Assembly (NCBI RefSeq): GCF_003841485.1
Contig: NZ_REFY01000001.1
Span: forward strand, 558,001-622,000
Origin: Natrarchaeobius halalkaliphilus
GTDB lineage: Archaea > Halobacteriota > Halobacteria > Halobacteriales > Natrialbaceae
Direction of reading: 5' to 3'
Length of the DNA: 64,000 nucleotides
Position numbers and translations under genes: made by a program. Of the stretch, positions 28,831 to 39,105 are shown one piece after another; position 1 is the first letter of the stretch, and every line of letters starts with the position of its first letter. The notes under the pieces were generated by a model, which was not told the origin of the DNA, did no database searches, and saw only the letters and a list, made by a program, of their open reading frames with translations.

Positions 28831-30075
28831 ATGAGCCAGCAAAACCTCGAGTCGCTCGACGTCGAGGCGATCCGTTCGGAGTTTCCCATCCTCGAGCGCG
28901 AGTTCGACGGCCAGCAGGTCGTCTACCTCGATAATGCGGCAACGACCCAGACGCCGGATGCGGTCGTCGACGCGATGAGCGACTACTACCGCGAGTCGAA
29001 CGCGAACATCCACCGCGGTATTCACCACCTCAGTCAGGAAGCCTCGGAAGCGTACGAAGTGGCACACGACCGCGTCGCGGAGTTCATCGGCGCGGAAGGA
29101 CGCGAGGAGGTCATCTTCACCAAGAACACCACCGAGAGCGAGAACCTCGTGGCCTACGCGTGGGGGCTGAACGAACTCCAGGCCGGTGACAGGATCGTGC
29201 TCACGGAGATGGAACACCACGCCTCGCTCGTCACCTGGCAACAGATCGGCAAGCGAACGGGCGCCGACGTCGAGTACATTCGTATCGACGAGGACGGTCG
29301 CCTCGACGTGGACCACGCCAGAGAGCTGATCGACGACGACGCGGCCATCGTCTCGGCGGTCCACGTCTCGAACACGCTGGGGACGGTCAATCCCGTCTCC
29401 GAACTCGTGGATATCGCACACGAACACGACGCGCTAGCGTTCATCGACGGCGCACAGGCCGTCCCCAACCGCCCGGTCGACGTCGAAGCGATCGACGCCG
29501 ACTTCTACGCATTCTCGGGTCACAAGATGGCCGGGCCGACTGGGATCGGCGTCCTCTACGGGAAAGAGCATCTGCTTGAGGCGATGGAGCCCTACCTCTA
29601 CGGCGGCGGCATGATCCGCAAGGTCACCTTCGAGGAGACGACGTGGGGCGACCTGCCGTGGAAGTTCGAGCCTGGAACACCCCCGATCGCTGAGGCCGTG
29701 GGTCTGCACGCGGCGATCGACTGGCTCGAGGAGATCGGCATGGATCGCATCCGGAGTCACGAAGAGGAAATCGCCCGCTACGCCTACGAGCGACTCGACG
29801 CCGAGGGCGACGTCGAAATCTACGGCCCCGAACCCGGCCCCGACCGCGGTGGCCTCGTTAGTTTCAACCTCGAGAGCGTCCACGCCCACGACTTGACCTC
29901 GATCATGAACGATCACACCGTCGCCGTCCGCGCCGGCGATCACTGTACGCAGCCGCTACACGACAAGCTCGGCGTTCCCGCGTCGACTCGAGCGTCGTTC
30001 TACGTGTACAACACTCGCGAAGAGGTCGACACGCTGGTTGCGGCACTCGACGACGCGCGCCAGCTGTTCGCGTAG
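28831..30075 (+). CDS. sufS: Cysteine desulfurase, SufS type
   Basis: 414 residues. PLP-dependent class V aminotransferase fold: VYLDNAATTQTP at the start, ANIHRGIHHLSQ, TEMEHHASLVTW, and the PLP lysine K232 in SGHKMAGPTG. The active-site cysteine C372 lies in RAGDHCTQPLHDK (SufS-type RxGHxCAQP variant). It draws sulfur from cysteine for iron-sulfur assembly. No SufBCD or SufU gene is next to it here. Confidence 0.93.
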   Translation: MSQQNLESLDVEAIRSEFPILEREFDGQQVVYLDNAATTQTPDAVVDAMSDYYRESNANIHRGIHHLSQEASEAYEVAHDRVAEFIGAEGREEVIFTKNTTESENLVAYAWGLNELQAGDRIVLTEMEHHASLVTWQQIGKRTGADVEYIRIDEDGRLDVDHARELIDDDAAIVSAVHVSNTLGTVNPVSELVDIAHEHDALAFIDGAQAVPNRPVDVEAIDADFYAFSGHKMAGPTGIGVLYGKEHLLEAMEPYLYGGGMIRKVTFEETTWGDLPWKFEPGTPPIAEAVGLHAAIDWLEEIGMDRIRSHEEEIARYAYERLDAEGDVEIYGPEPGPDRGGLVSFNLESVHAHDLTSIMNDHTVAVRAGDHCTQPLHDKLGVPASTRASFYVYNTREEVDTLVAALDDARQLFA

Positions 30076-30126
30076 CGGTACACAACGCGTCGACTCGAGT
30101 TCCACAAATCGAGTTTCAATAGTCAC

Positions 30127-30136
30127 GTATTTATTG
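30127..30136 (+). promoter_or_regulatory. TATA-like box for the BtuF-like gene
   Basis: GTATTTATTG lies in an AT-rich gap and ends 22 bp before the ATG at 30159, suitable for a leaderless mRNA. Confidence 0.5.
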
Positions 30137-30158
30137 TATTGGCGGCCACGGTACTGAT

Positions 30159-31370
30159 ATGTCCACAGTACGGATCTGTTTCGTCGCATTGCTCGTCGCG
30201 GCGATCGCGGTGAGTCCGGTCGCCGCCGTCGCCGACGCGGGCGGAGAGTCGCTACACTCGAGCGCCGCGGCCGACGCGTCGACGGAGTGTTCGTTTCCGC
30301 TCACCGAGACTGACGACACTGGAACGGAGGTAACGCTCGAGGAAGAACCCGAGACGGTCGTCACGCTCAACCCGAGCGCCGCTCAGACGATGTGGGAGAT
30401 CGGTGCCGAGGAGAAGGTGATCGGCACGACCAAACACGCGGAGAACCTCGAGGGAGCCGAGGAGCGGACGAACGTCTCGACCGACGCCGAGACGATCGAG
30501 CCGGAGATCGTCGTCGACGCAGACCCCGACCTCGTGCTCGCGCCGAGTTCGAACTTCGTCTCCGAAGAGACCGTCGAAACCCTTCGTGAGGCCGGCGTGA
30601 CCGTCTTTTACTTCCAGTCGGCGGAGTCGATCGACGAGGTCCGCGACCGAACCCAGCTGGTCGGCTCGCTCGTCGGAGAGTGCGAAGGGGCTCAGGAGAC
30701 CGTCGACTGGATGGACGAGGAACTCGAGATCGTCGAGTCAGCGCTCGAGGGCGAAGAGCGTCCCGACGTGCTGTACACCTTCTTCGGGTTCACCGCCGGG
30801 GAGGAGACGTTCATCCACGACCTCATCGAAGCGGGCGGCGGGACGAACGTGGCTGCCGAAGCCGGCGTCTCGGACTACCAGCAACTCAGCGAGGAAACCG
30901 TGATCGACGCCGATCCGGAGTGGATCGTCCTCAACACGAACTCGCCGGAGGTTCCGGAGGGGGCGGCCTACGAGTCCACGACGGCCGTCGAGAACGATCA
31001 AGTTCTCACCGTCGAGATCAACCATCTCAACCGACCCGGACCCCGCGTTATCCACGCCGTCACGACGTTCGCGGAGACGTTCCATCCCGAAGCGTACGCG
31101 GCCGCTGCCGCCGAACACGACGGAGTCGAAGGTGGTGCCGACGACGATGACGACCACGCAGAGACCGACGTCGAAGGCGACGGATCCACGACCGATGACG
31201 TGGACGAGGGAGCCACAGCCGACGGTGCGGACGAGTCCGCGACCGACGACGAGTCTGTGGCCGGCGGCGCTGACGACCAGCCAGGCTTCGGCATCGTCGC
31301 TGCCGTCGTGGCACTGGCCGTCGCAGCCGTCTCGATCGGCTCGAGTCGGTACCGTCATGGTCACCGATAA
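30159..31370 (+). CDS. BtuF/FhuD-type ABC substrate-binding protein with PGF-CTERM anchor
   Basis: 403 residues. Signal peptide at 1-28 (ALLVAAIAVSPVAAVADA), then a class III periplasmic-binding domain (about 45-320) with EPETVVTLNPSAAQTMWEIG and PEIVVDADPDLVLAPSS. An Asp/Thr-rich linker follows (about 325-375), and the C-terminus is PGFGIVAAVVALAVAA plus basic residues. That tail is a PGF-CTERM signal, which archaeosortase A processes to a lipid-anchored cell-surface protein. Likely ligand is cobalamin or an iron chelate. No permease or ATPase gene is adjacent. Confidence 0.9.
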   Translation: MSTVRICFVALLVAAIAVSPVAAVADAGGESLHSSAAADASTECSFPLTETDDTGTEVTLEEEPETVVTLNPSAAQTMWEIGAEEKVIGTTKHAENLEGAEERTNVSTDAETIEPEIVVDADPDLVLAPSSNFVSEETVETLREAGVTVFYFQSAESIDEVRDRTQLVGSLVGECEGAQETVDWMDEELEIVESALEGEERPDVLYTFFGFTAGEETFIHDLIEAGGGTNVAAEAGVSDYQQLSEETVIDADPEWIVLNTNSPEVPEGAAYESTTAVENDQVLTVEINHLNRPGPRVIHAVTTFAETFHPEAYAAAAAEHDGVEGGADDDDDHAETDVEGDGSTTDDVDEGATADGADESATDDESVAGGADDQPGFGIVAAVVALAVAAVSIGSSRYRHGHR

Positions 31371-31382
31371 CAAGGCACCTGT

Positions 31383-32267
31383 ATGAACGTCATCTCCACG
31401 TCGCCGTCGTCGACGGAGATCCTGTACGAACTCGGCGTCGAACCGGTCGCGGTTTCACACGCCTGCGATCACCCGCCGGCGGCGACCGAATTGCCGACGA
31501 TCGACGTCTCGAAGGTCGACGCAAGCGCAAGCGCGGACCGCCACGAACAGGTTCGCACGGCGACGGCGAACGGCCACCTCTACCGGATGGACGGCGAGCG
31601 AATCGACGCCCTCGAGCCGGATCTGATCGTCACCCAGGGCGTCTGTGGCGTCTGTGCCGTCGATGACGTGCTCGTCGAAGAGACCCTTGCCGATCTCGCG
31701 GTCGATCCCGACGTGCTCGCCCTGCAGGCGAACCGACTGGCGGACGTCCTCGAGTGCGTCGAGGACGTCGGACGAGCGACCGCGACGGAAGAGCGTGCCA
31801 CAGCGCTGGTCGACGACCTCCGCGAGCGCATCGCCGGCGTCGAGAGACGAGTTCCAGACGAGCCCCGACCGCGGACGGCGGTCCTCGAGTGGATGGATCC
31901 GATTCGACCCGCCGGAAGCTGGGTTCCGGACGTCGTCGATGCGGCCGGCGGGGAGTACGACATCGGTGATCCCGGCGAGCGCTCACAGCCCCTCGAGTGG
32001 GACGCGTTTCTCGCGTACGATCCCGAGGTACTGGTCGTCGCCCCCTGCGGGTTCGACGCCGAGCGCACGCTCGAGCAGTTCCACGAGCTGTCGGATCGTC
32101 CCGGATGGGACGAGATCACGGCGGTCCGCGACGACCGGGTGTTCGTCCTCGACGGGAGCGCCTATCTGACCCGGTGGACGCCGCGGCTGGTCGACGCCAT
32201 CGAGCGCCTCGCGGCGCTCTGTCACTCCGAAGAGTTCGAGCTTCCGGCGGACGTCGTCCGGCCGTAG
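31383..32267 (+). CDS. Cytosolic BtuF-like cobalamin-binding protein
   Basis: 294 residues with the same class III binding fold as its upstream neighbour but no signal peptide: NVISTSPSSTEILYELGVEP, EPDLIVTQGVCGVCAVDDVL and VLEWMDPIRPAGSWVPDVVD. These wordings are typical of the cobalamin-binding group found in archaeal and bacterial cytosol. Starts 12 bp after the PGF-CTERM BtuF-like gene, so they form an operon. One outside and one inside the cell suggests scavenging plus a cytoplasmic handling step, which is inference. Confidence 0.85.
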   Translation: MNVISTSPSSTEILYELGVEPVAVSHACDHPPAATELPTIDVSKVDASASADRHEQVRTATANGHLYRMDGERIDALEPDLIVTQGVCGVCAVDDVLVEETLADLAVDPDVLALQANRLADVLECVEDVGRATATEERATALVDDLRERIAGVERRVPDEPRPRTAVLEWMDPIRPAGSWVPDVVDAAGGEYDIGDPGERSQPLEWDAFLAYDPEVLVVAPCGFDAERTLEQFHELSDRPGWDEITAVRDDRVFVLDGSAYLTRWTPRLVDAIERLAALCHSEEFELPADVVRP

Positions 32268-32467
32268 CCCGAGAGGGTACGACGCGTGGATTGCCTGTGT
32301 CGTCGCCCGATCAACTGGATCGCACGGCGGATACTGTGGGATGATTACAAAAGTTCTTCGTAGAAAAGAAATAAGTGGTACGTCGGGATAGAACGAGTGG
32401 TGTTTGGTATCATTGAGCAATATCGGGCACCGCGGACCGTTCTCCGCGAAGAACGGGGAGAAAAACC

Positions 32468-32872
32468 ATGGCAACCGAACAAACACACCAGGAGATCGAG
32501 GAGTATCTCGGACAGGTACCGAGTTGGATGGAGACCATCGCAGAGCCGGCGGGCGATCACAGCTGGGGCCTCTTTCGCGACCTGGTTCTCGGGGAGACCG
32601 AACTCTCCTCGCGAGAGAAAGGACTCGTCGGACTCGGCGTCGCGGCCGCGATCGGCTGTCCCTACTGCACCTACTTCCACAAGGAAGAAGCGCGGCTGGC
32701 CGACGTCTCGGACGAAGAACTCGAAGAGACGATCAACGTCGCTAGCAACACGCGGTACTTCTCGACGATACTGCACGGAAACGAGGTCGATCAGGACGAT
32801 TTCGTGGCCGAGACGGACGAAATCGTCAACTACATCCAGGAGCAACAGGAGGCCGCACCGGCAGACGACTGA
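32468..32872 (+). CDS. Carboxymuconolactone decarboxylase/AhpD-like protein
   Basis: 134 residues. All-helical AhpD/CMD fold with the redox motif CPYCTYFHKEE preceded by SSREKGLVGLGVAAAIG. AhpD-like proteins with CxxC act as peroxidase-linked disulfide reductases; the decarboxylase activity of the family name lacks this pair. It is a single gene. Its TGA stop (32870-32872) is the left target triplet of MITE copy 5. Confidence 0.88.
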   Translation: MATEQTHQEIEEYLGQVPSWMETIAEPAGDHSWGLFRDLVLGETELSSREKGLVGLGVAAAIGCPYCTYFHKEEARLADVSDEELEETINVASNTRYFSTILHGNEVDQDDFVAETDEIVNYIQEQQEAAPADD

Positions 32873-32952
32873 TACGATCAGCCGTCACTGCATACCGGAA
32901 CGACCGCTGGACGGAACGCGGTCGCTCCCGGCCTGACGAACAGCGATCCGTA
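32873..32952. mobile_element. 80-bp MITE copy 5, diverged
   Basis: Ends TACGATC...GATCCGTA with an inner stem CCGGAACGACCGC...GCGGTCGCTCCCGG. Flanked by TGA (gene stop) on the left and TGT on the right, a decayed duplication. Found by its conserved core and 80-bp length. Confidence 0.72.
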
Positions 32953-32955
32953 TGT

Positions 32956-33243
32956 ACGCGCGCTCGGAACGCTTTTTTCGGATCGCAGACGGCTCACCGG
33001 GCCGTCCGAACCACGCTTTGGAGACGGCCGTACGGGCAGTCGACGACTCGAGGTTCATCCGGCTTCGGTCGTCGCCGCGGCGATCCGGTCCCCTTCCTTG
33101 GAGTGGGGAAAGTCGTGAGATCGACGTCCGACATATTCCAATCATCAGACACTTTTTGACTACTTTACTAGGATTTAGATGACTTTTTCCCAATTTATCG
33201 GGTTTTGAGAATCTTTTTGTTGTATGGATCGAAGCACGCACTC
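32956..33243. other. AT-rich gap before the methyltransferase
   Basis: No gene seen. The second half (about 33140-33230) is markedly AT-rich for this genome, with several T runs and TATA-like AATTTATC (33191-33198). It probably contains the promoter of the following gene and may mark the edge of a transferred segment. Confidence 0.4.
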
Positions 33244-33948
33244 ATGCAGGCCAATTTCCACACGGATACTGCTCGCTTGATCACGGACATTCGGTACGAG
33301 TTCGACGTGGACAACTTCATCGAGACGGGAACGAACGTCGGAGAGACGGCCGAGTGGGCGAGCGAATACTTCGATCAGGTCACGACGATCGAGATGGACG
33401 ACGAACTGCACGCACAGGCGACGAACGAGAGGGGGCACCTCGACAACATCGAGTTCGTCAAGGGGAAATCTCAGGACGAGTTACCGACGATCGTCCAGGA
33501 GCTGGAGGAACCAGCCGTCTTTCACCTCGATGCCCACTGCGGCGGAAAGTGGTTGGATTCGGCGGGAGACACGTCGGCCAACGCCGAGTTTACCGAGTGC
33601 CCGGTGTTGGACGAACTGGAAGCGTTATCGCTGTCCGACCACGACCATTTCGTGTTCATCGACGACGCCCGAGTGTTCACCTCCCCGCGACGGGAGCCGT
33701 TCGATATGGACGACTGGCCGGGCATTCAAGAGATCAGCCACACCGTTGAAGCGCTCAACGAGGACTACCACATTCTGATCTACGTGGACGAAATAATCAT
33801 CGTCCCGCCGTTCGCCACCGAGTTCGTCCGCGAACGCATCAGGACGTACAAGACGGAAAACCGGGACCAATCGAATCGATTCAAGCGATACGTGATGAAC
33901 AAAGTGTGGCAACACGCTAGCCTCTCCGGTCCGGTTCAGGACGTCTGA
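33244..33948 (+). CDS. SAM-dependent methyltransferase-like protein
   Basis: 234 residues from ATG at 33244; an upstream TTG at 33205 is the alternative. The Rossmann-type motif NFIETGTNVGETAEWASEYF resembles the SAM-binding motif I of class I methyltransferases. TTIEMDDELH follows at the ribose-binding acidic position, and later VFHLDAHCGGKW and FVFIDDARVF. Family members in glycan loci methylate sugars or lipids. It precedes a convergent flippase gene and shares its lower GC, suggesting a small cell-surface polysaccharide locus. Confidence 0.7.
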   Translation: MQANFHTDTARLITDIRYEFDVDNFIETGTNVGETAEWASEYFDQVTTIEMDDELHAQATNERGHLDNIEFVKGKSQDELPTIVQELEEPAVFHLDAHCGGKWLDSAGDTSANAEFTECPVLDELEALSLSDHDHFVFIDDARVFTSPRREPFDMDDWPGIQEISHTVEALNEDYHILIYVDEIIIVPPFATEFVRERIRTYKTENRDQSNRFKRYVMNKVWQHASLSGPVQDV

Positions 33949-34005
33949 CTGGCTCGAAGGCCCTGCACAACTCGAACAATACTCTCCGTTTCGGGATCGG
34001 GTTTT

Positions 34006-35511
34006 TTACCGCGACGTCAGCTGACGAACTCGAGGGACGGTCTCGAGCACCTCTACCACTTCGCTGCGGGAGAGTGCCCTCGTTGCCCAGGCGAGCAGAA
34101 AGAACGAGGCCAATCCGACCAGAGTCACGACGACGATCGAGAGCACGTTCGACTCGAGGGATCGATCGATCAACCAGAGAATCGGAATCGGTCCGGTGCA
34201 GGTAACGACCACCCGCCCGAGCCGAACGTTTCTGAGTGGGTTGAAGCCGAGCCGTTTTGCCGCCAGAATGTGGAATATCAGCATCGATCCGTATCCAACG
34301 CTGGTCGCGACCGCTGCCCCGTAGACGCCGAACTGCGGAATCAGCGCGAGATTCAACACCACGTTTAGTATCGCGGCACCTCCGGTCCCATAGATCAATG
34401 CTCGCATGTTCCCGTGACCCTGCCCGATCGCGTATATGGGGCGGGCGACAGCGAATCCGACGACGCCCGGTAACAGCAACAGCATCGGTACGTACGATGC
34501 GGTGAACTCGCCGCCGAAATAGATCGGCAAGAACGAATCACCGACGATCGCGAGCACGATGCCGACGCCGCCGGTGAGCAACAGCGTGTACCGTGTGATG
34601 TTACTCGCCACCGCCGTTATCTCTGCGGTCCGCCCTTCGGTCCACAGCTGTGAGGCGGAGTGGAGCAGAACGATTTGTAAGGCAAGTGGGACGAACCACA
34701 GGAATTCGGCGACGACGAGCGATGCGTTGTAAAACCCCACACGTTCGCTCGTTACGAACGGTTGTAGGAGGAGAATATCGGTGATATAAAGAGATTTGGT
34801 TAGTAGCACGAACACGACGTTCAACAACCCGTACCGGAACATGCGAGAGTGGAATATTTCGGCCGGGTTCGGGACGATCGACCGCATTCCGCGGACACGG
34901 ATGTTCGTCTGGCGTTTCAAGGCGACGTAGCCGAGACTCACGATCAGAAACGTCGAAGCCGCGTGTCCTATCAGTATGCCCGAAACGTGAAATCCGATCA
35001 CGGCGAGAGGTAGCCCGATGATCGGAAAGAATACCCTATTGAGAACGTACATCGTCTCCGAGTACTCCTCCAGTTTGAACCCCATCAACGAACTCCGGAC
35101 GAGGTGGTAGAACGCGTGGAAGAACACCATCACGGCGACGATGTACAGGTAGTTCCGCAGGCGATACTCGAGCAGCACGGTGCCGATCGCGCCGTAGGTG
35201 AACAGTACCAATCCCAGTGCGATAGTCGCGCCGGACAAAAACGAAATCGTCAGGTAAAACGAAAACACCGCGGCTTTGTCCTCGCGATCCGGGTATTCCG
35301 CAATGTACTTTCGTGCACCTTCGTACACGCCGCCGCCGGCCAGCGTTCGTAAGGCGCTGTAGACAGCCATCGCGAACGCGTAATCGCCGTAGCCCCCGCT
35401 GCCCAGCACGCGCACGACGAGCGGAGTGGTGAGTACAGTCAACACCCCGGCGCCGACGCGACCGGTGAAAATGTAAAAGAAACCGTGAGTCAGCCGCTGT
35501 TTGATATTCAT
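34006..35511 (-). CDS. Polysaccharide flippase, Wzx/MATE-like
   Basis: 501 residues with about 14 membrane helices and few charged loops. It matches the oligosaccharide flippase family (MVIM/MATE fold): the N-terminus NIKQRLTHGFFYIFTGRVGA and internal repeats of about six helices. It would move lipid-linked sugars across the membrane for surface glycan or S-layer glycosylation. No glycosyltransferase is next to it, only the methyltransferase. Codon use looks more AT-rich than in neighbours, consistent with horizontal transfer. Confidence 0.88.
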   Translation of the reverse strand: MNIKQRLTHGFFYIFTGRVGAGVLTVLTTPLVVRVLGSGGYGDYAFAMAVYSALRTLAGGGVYEGARKYIAEYPDREDKAAVFSFYLTISFLSGATIALGLVLFTYGAIGTVLLEYRLRNYLYIVAVMVFFHAFYHLVRSSLMGFKLEEYSETMYVLNRVFFPIIGLPLAVIGFHVSGILIGHAASTFLIVSLGYVALKRQTNIRVRGMRSIVPNPAEIFHSRMFRYGLLNVVFVLLTKSLYITDILLLQPFVTSERVGFYNASLVVAEFLWFVPLALQIVLLHSASQLWTEGRTAEITAVASNITRYTLLLTGGVGIVLAIVGDSFLPIYFGGEFTASYVPMLLLLPGVVGFAVARPIYAIGQGHGNMRALIYGTGGAAILNVVLNLALIPQFGVYGAAVATSVGYGSMLIFHILAAKRLGFNPLRNVRLGRVVVTCTGPIPILWLIDRSLESNVLSIVVVTLVGLASFFLLAWATRALSRSEVVEVLETVPRVRQLTSR

Positions 35512-35607
35512 GGTTCGATGAGTCGACCGATCGAAACGGGTACCGTTCCGTCGCGCTTACCCGGTGAATCCGTCGTGTTTGTCATCGCCCGAGCTGTGCG
35601 CAACATC

Positions 35608-36096
35608 TTATGCGACCACCACGCTCGCCAGTCCGGCTGCGAGGACGATCGCCGTGACTCCGAGACAGAACAACGCGTAGTTTGCGACCGGATCGGCGGC
35701 CGTCGTTACGGAGAGGGAGTATCGGTTACCGGTGAAAAGCGGGTCGACTCCCATGGGCGTGAGTGCATCGACGGCGATGTGAGACGCGACAGCGATCGTT
35801 CCGATGACGAGCCCCAGCGATCCGAGTACGAACGGGGCGCCGAAGTTAGTTTGCACACCAACAAGTATTCCTGTCAGACCGAGGATGACACCGACTAACA
35901 CCGCAAAATGGACCGTGTGCGTCACGCCGCGGTGGGCGATTCGCGCGGTCTTCATATCGACGTCGGGAAGAACTGAGAGTCCGATCGCTACGAATCCACT
36001 GACGGCGGCCAGTTCGGCCGAGAGGAGTACCGCTACGACGAACCCGACCGGCGCGTAAGCCACGAGCGCCGCACCGTAGTGTCCCGTCTGCTGCAT
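35608..36096 (-). CDS. YdjM-type membrane-bound metal-dependent hydrolase
   Basis: 162 residues from ATG at 36096. Four or five membrane segments with the conserved His/Asp residues of the LexA-binding, membrane-bound hydrolase family: TGHYGAAL at the start, SVLPDVDMKTARIAHRGVTH, then SHIAVDALTPMGVDPL. The RGVTH and HIAVDALTP motifs are the likely metal ligands. Substrate unknown; some members lie in repair regulons. Divergent from the next gene. Confidence 0.83.
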   Translation of the reverse strand: MQQTGHYGAALVAYAPVGFVVAVLLSAELAAVSGFVAIGLSVLPDVDMKTARIAHRGVTHTVHFAVLVGVILGLTGILVGVQTNFGAPFVLGSLGLVIGTIAVASHIAVDALTPMGVDPLFTGNRYSLSVTTAADPVANYALFCLGVTAIVLAAGLASVVVA

Positions 36097-36313
36097 TACT
36101 ACCGGTTCACAGGTGCTGGGGTACCAATCTATCGGTGCTCGAGTATGGACGAGTCTCACGATCACAGCTCGTGATTCTGCTTCGACGCGGCCGGCAACGA
36201 ACTGTGGCAGGACGGAACTGTTCGGTCATCGGAATATCGATCGGACGGCCGAGCGTTCCGCAAAGGGCTTTTCCCGCTCGCTCGAGTACGAACTGATGCC
36301 GAGGTGAGAACGA

Positions 36314-36562
36314 ATGTACGAGAAGCGCATCGGCCGTCCCGAACGGGATCCGTTCGATGCCCTGGTCGACGTTCTCGCCGCGGTGGATCGGTACGACCTG
36401 TTACTCGGGATCGTGCCGATCGCGTTCGCGGTTGCACTGGTCGCGGCGAGCTTGCTCGGCGTCTCGGTGACGCAGGCGATGATCGTTCCGGCGATCGTCG
36501 GTGTGTTCACCATCGTCGACGCCTGCTACCGCAATCCCCCGATCGACCAGGGGTCACGGTAA
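36314..36562 (+). CDS. Small two-helix haloarchaeal membrane protein
   Basis: 82 residues. Soluble N-terminal 28 residues ([20 protein letters not shown]) followed by two hydrophobic segments (about 29-49 and 52-70). Similar short proteins are frequent in haloarchaea, and no function is known. Located 155 bp upstream of hel308 on the same strand. Confidence 0.7.
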   Translation: MYEKRIGRPERDPFDALVDVLAAVDRYDLLLGIVPIAFAVALVAASLLGVSVTQAMIVPAIVGVFTIVDACYRNPPIDQGSR

Positions 36563-36717
36563 CGGTACCGTCGGAGGCGGTTCCGGCGACGAATCGACCA
36601 CCAACCGTTTTCGAACGACCGCCGTCATCACCGTCCTCGAGCGACGCGTTCGCAATCGAAGAGAAGTCGAATCGTCGAGACGATAGTTTAAACCGCAACA
36701 CGAGCCAAGGCCGGGTA

Positions 36718-39105
36718 ATGAACGTCGAGGAGCTGTCGGGGCTCCCGCCCGGTGCGATCTCGCACTTCGAACAGCAGGGAATCGAGGAGCTCTACCCGCC
36801 ACAGACGGAGGCCGTCGAAGCTGGCGCGACCGAGGGAGGAAACCTCGTCGCCGCCGTCCCGACCGCGAGCGGCAAGACGATGATCGCCGCCCTTTCGATG
36901 CTGTCGGCGGTCGAACGCGGCGGGAAGGCGCTGTACATCGTGCCGTTGCGAGCGCTCGCCAGCGAGAAAAAAGCCGAGTTCGACGACTACGAGAGCTTCG
37001 GCGTGACGACCGGTGTCGCGACCGGTAACTACGAATCGACCAGCGAGTGGCTCGCCACCAAAGACGTGATCGTCGCGACCAGCGAGAAGGTCGACTCGCT
37101 CGTGCGAAACGGCGCGGAGTGGCTCTCGGATCTCACCTGCGTCGTCTCCGACGAGGTCCACCTCATCGACGACCGGAATCGGGGACCGACGCTCGAGGTC
37201 ACGCTCGCCAAACTCCGGAGGCTCAACCCGGGCATACAGGTCGTTGCGCTGTCGGCAACCGTCGGAAACGCGGGGGAGATCGCAGACTGGCTCGACGCTT
37301 CGCTCGTCGAGACGGACTGGCGACCCATCGACCTCCGGATGGGCGTCCACTACGGGAACGCGCTCAACTTCGACGACGGCTCGACGCGGGAGGTGCCGGT
37401 CGAGGGTGCAGAGAAACAGGAAGCGGCGCTCGTCAGGGACATCCTCCAGGAGGGCGGTTCGTCGCTCGTGTTCGTCAACTCCCGTCGCAACGCCGAGGCC
37501 GCCGCCCGCAGGCTGGGCAGCGTCTCGGTGGACGAACTCACCGACGACGAACGGACGAAACTGACGGACGTGGCGGAAGAGATTCGCGACGACAGCGACA
37601 CCGAGACGAGCCAAGATCTCGCAGACTGCGTCGCGAACGGCTCCGCCTTCCACCACGCCGGGCTCTCGAGCAGCCAGCGGAGCCTCGTCGAGGACGCCTT
37701 TCGCGATCGGCTGCTGAAAGTGATCGCCGCGACGCCGACGCTCGCGGCCGGCGTGAACACGCCCGCCCGGCGCGTCGTCGTTCGGGACTGGCGGCGCTTC
37801 GATCCCAGCGCGGGCGGAATGGCGCCGCTCGACGTCCTCGAGGTCCACCAGATGATGGGACGAGCGGGTCGGCCGGGACTCGATCCCTACGGCGAGGCCG
37901 TCCTGCTCGCAAAGAGCCCCGACGAGAGCCAGGAGCTGTTCGATCGGTACGTCTGGGCCGATCCGGAGCCCGTCCGATCGAAACTGGCGGCCGAACCCGC
38001 CCTGCGGACGCACGTCCTCGCCACCATCGCCTCCGGGTTCGCCCGGACTCGAGAGGGGCTGCTCGAGTTCCTCGAGGCCACGCTGTACGCCAGCCAGTCG
38101 GCCGAGTCGGGCCGGCTCGAGACCGTCACCGACGACGTCCTCTCGTACCTCGAGCGAAACGACTTCGTCGAACGCAAAGCGCCAGACGCCGCGGAATCCT
38201 CGAGCGGTGACACCGACGCGGCGGGTGCGTTCACCACCGCAGCGGACATCGCGGACCGCGGGGACGCAGCCGCCGTCGAACTCGAGGCGACGAGCCTCGG
38301 TCACACAGTCTCCCGGCTCTATCTCGATCCGATGAGCGCCGCCGAAATCGTCCACGGACTCGAGAGCGCCGACGAGCGACCGACTGCGCTCGGGCTCTAC
38401 CAGCTCGTCTCGAGAACGCCCGACATGTACGAACTCTACTTGCGGTCGGGCGAAGAGGAGACGTTCGGTGAGCGGTACTACGAACGGGAGACGGAGCTGC
38501 TCGGTGACGCACCGAGCGAGTTCGAGGAAAACCGCTTCGAGGACTGGCTCGCCGCCCTGAAGACGGGATCGTTGCTCGAAGACTGGGCCGAGGAGGAAAA
38601 CGAAGAGGCGATCACCGAACGGTACAAGATCGGACCCGGCGACCTCCGCGGAAAAGTCGACACCGCCGAGTGGTTGCTCGGCGCGGCGGAATCGCTCGCC
38701 CGTGAGATCGACAGCGAGTGGACCGTCGCGGTCCGGGAGGCTCGCGCTCGCGTCGAACACGGCGTCGGAGAGGAGCTGCTCGAACTCGTCTCCGTCGGCG
38801 AGGTCGGCCGCAAACGAGCCCGTCGGCTCTACGCCGTGGGGATCGAAGAGCCCGCCGACCTGCGCAGTGTCGACAAGGGCGTCGTTCTCGGCGCGCTCAA
38901 GGGGGCGAAGACGGCCGAAACGATCCTCGAGAACGCGGGTCGCGAGGAGCCGTCGATGGACGGCGTCGTTCCAGCCGGCCCGGGCGACGGAGCTGCCAGT
39001 GAAACCGTAGAGGACGACCAATCCGGCGGGAGCGAACCGAGCCAGACGGCGAACGGACGGTCAGCGGAGGGAGACGACCAGTCCAGCCTGGGTGATTTCT
39101 CGTGA
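36718..39105 (+). CDS. hel308: ATP-dependent DNA helicase Hel308
   Basis: 795 residues from ATG at 36718. Superfamily 2 Ski2-like helicase: Walker A PTASGKT near residue 52, DEVH at 145-148, SAT box ALSATVG, and motif [16 protein letters not shown] winged helix, ratchet domain and C-terminal helix-hairpin-helix-like part follow ([20 protein letters not shown]). It unwinds lagging strands at stalled forks and helps recombination repair. The acidic C-terminal 60 residues end in QSSLGDFS, resembling a PCNA-interacting peptide. Overlaps cgi121 by 4 bp. Confidence 0.95.
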   Translation: MNVEELSGLPPGAISHFEQQGIEELYPPQTEAVEAGATEGGNLVAAVPTASGKTMIAALSMLSAVERGGKALYIVPLRALASEKKAEFDDYESFGVTTGVATGNYESTSEWLATKDVIVATSEKVDSLVRNGAEWLSDLTCVVSDEVHLIDDRNRGPTLEVTLAKLRRLNPGIQVVALSATVGNAGEIADWLDASLVETDWRPIDLRMGVHYGNALNFDDGSTREVPVEGAEKQEAALVRDILQEGGSSLVFVNSRRNAEAAARRLGSVSVDELTDDERTKLTDVAEEIRDDSDTETSQDLADCVANGSAFHHAGLSSSQRSLVEDAFRDRLLKVIAATPTLAAGVNTPARRVVVRDWRRFDPSAGGMAPLDVLEVHQMMGRAGRPGLDPYGEAVLLAKSPDESQELFDRYVWADPEPVRSKLAAEPALRTHVLATIASGFARTREGLLEFLEATLYASQSAESGRLETVTDDVLSYLERNDFVERKAPDAAESSSGDTDAAGAFTTAADIADRGDAAAVELEATSLGHTVSRLYLDPMSAAEIVHGLESADERPTALGLYQLVSRTPDMYELYLRSGEEETFGERYYERETELLGDAPSEFEENRFEDWLAALKTGSLLEDWAEEENEEAITERYKIGPGDLRGKVDTAEWLLGAAESLAREIDSEWTVAVREARARVEHGVGEELLELVSVGEVGRKRARRLYAVGIEEPADLRSVDKGVVLGALKGAKTAETILENAGREEPSMDGVVPAGPGDGAASETVEDDQSGGSEPSQTANGRSAEGDDQSSLGDFS

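Noticed and set aside
36688-39021. A 777-codon open frame on the minus strand opposite hel308
   Set aside because: Antisense frames stay open by chance in GC-rich genes. The product has no recognisable domain, while the plus-strand helicase motifs are complete.
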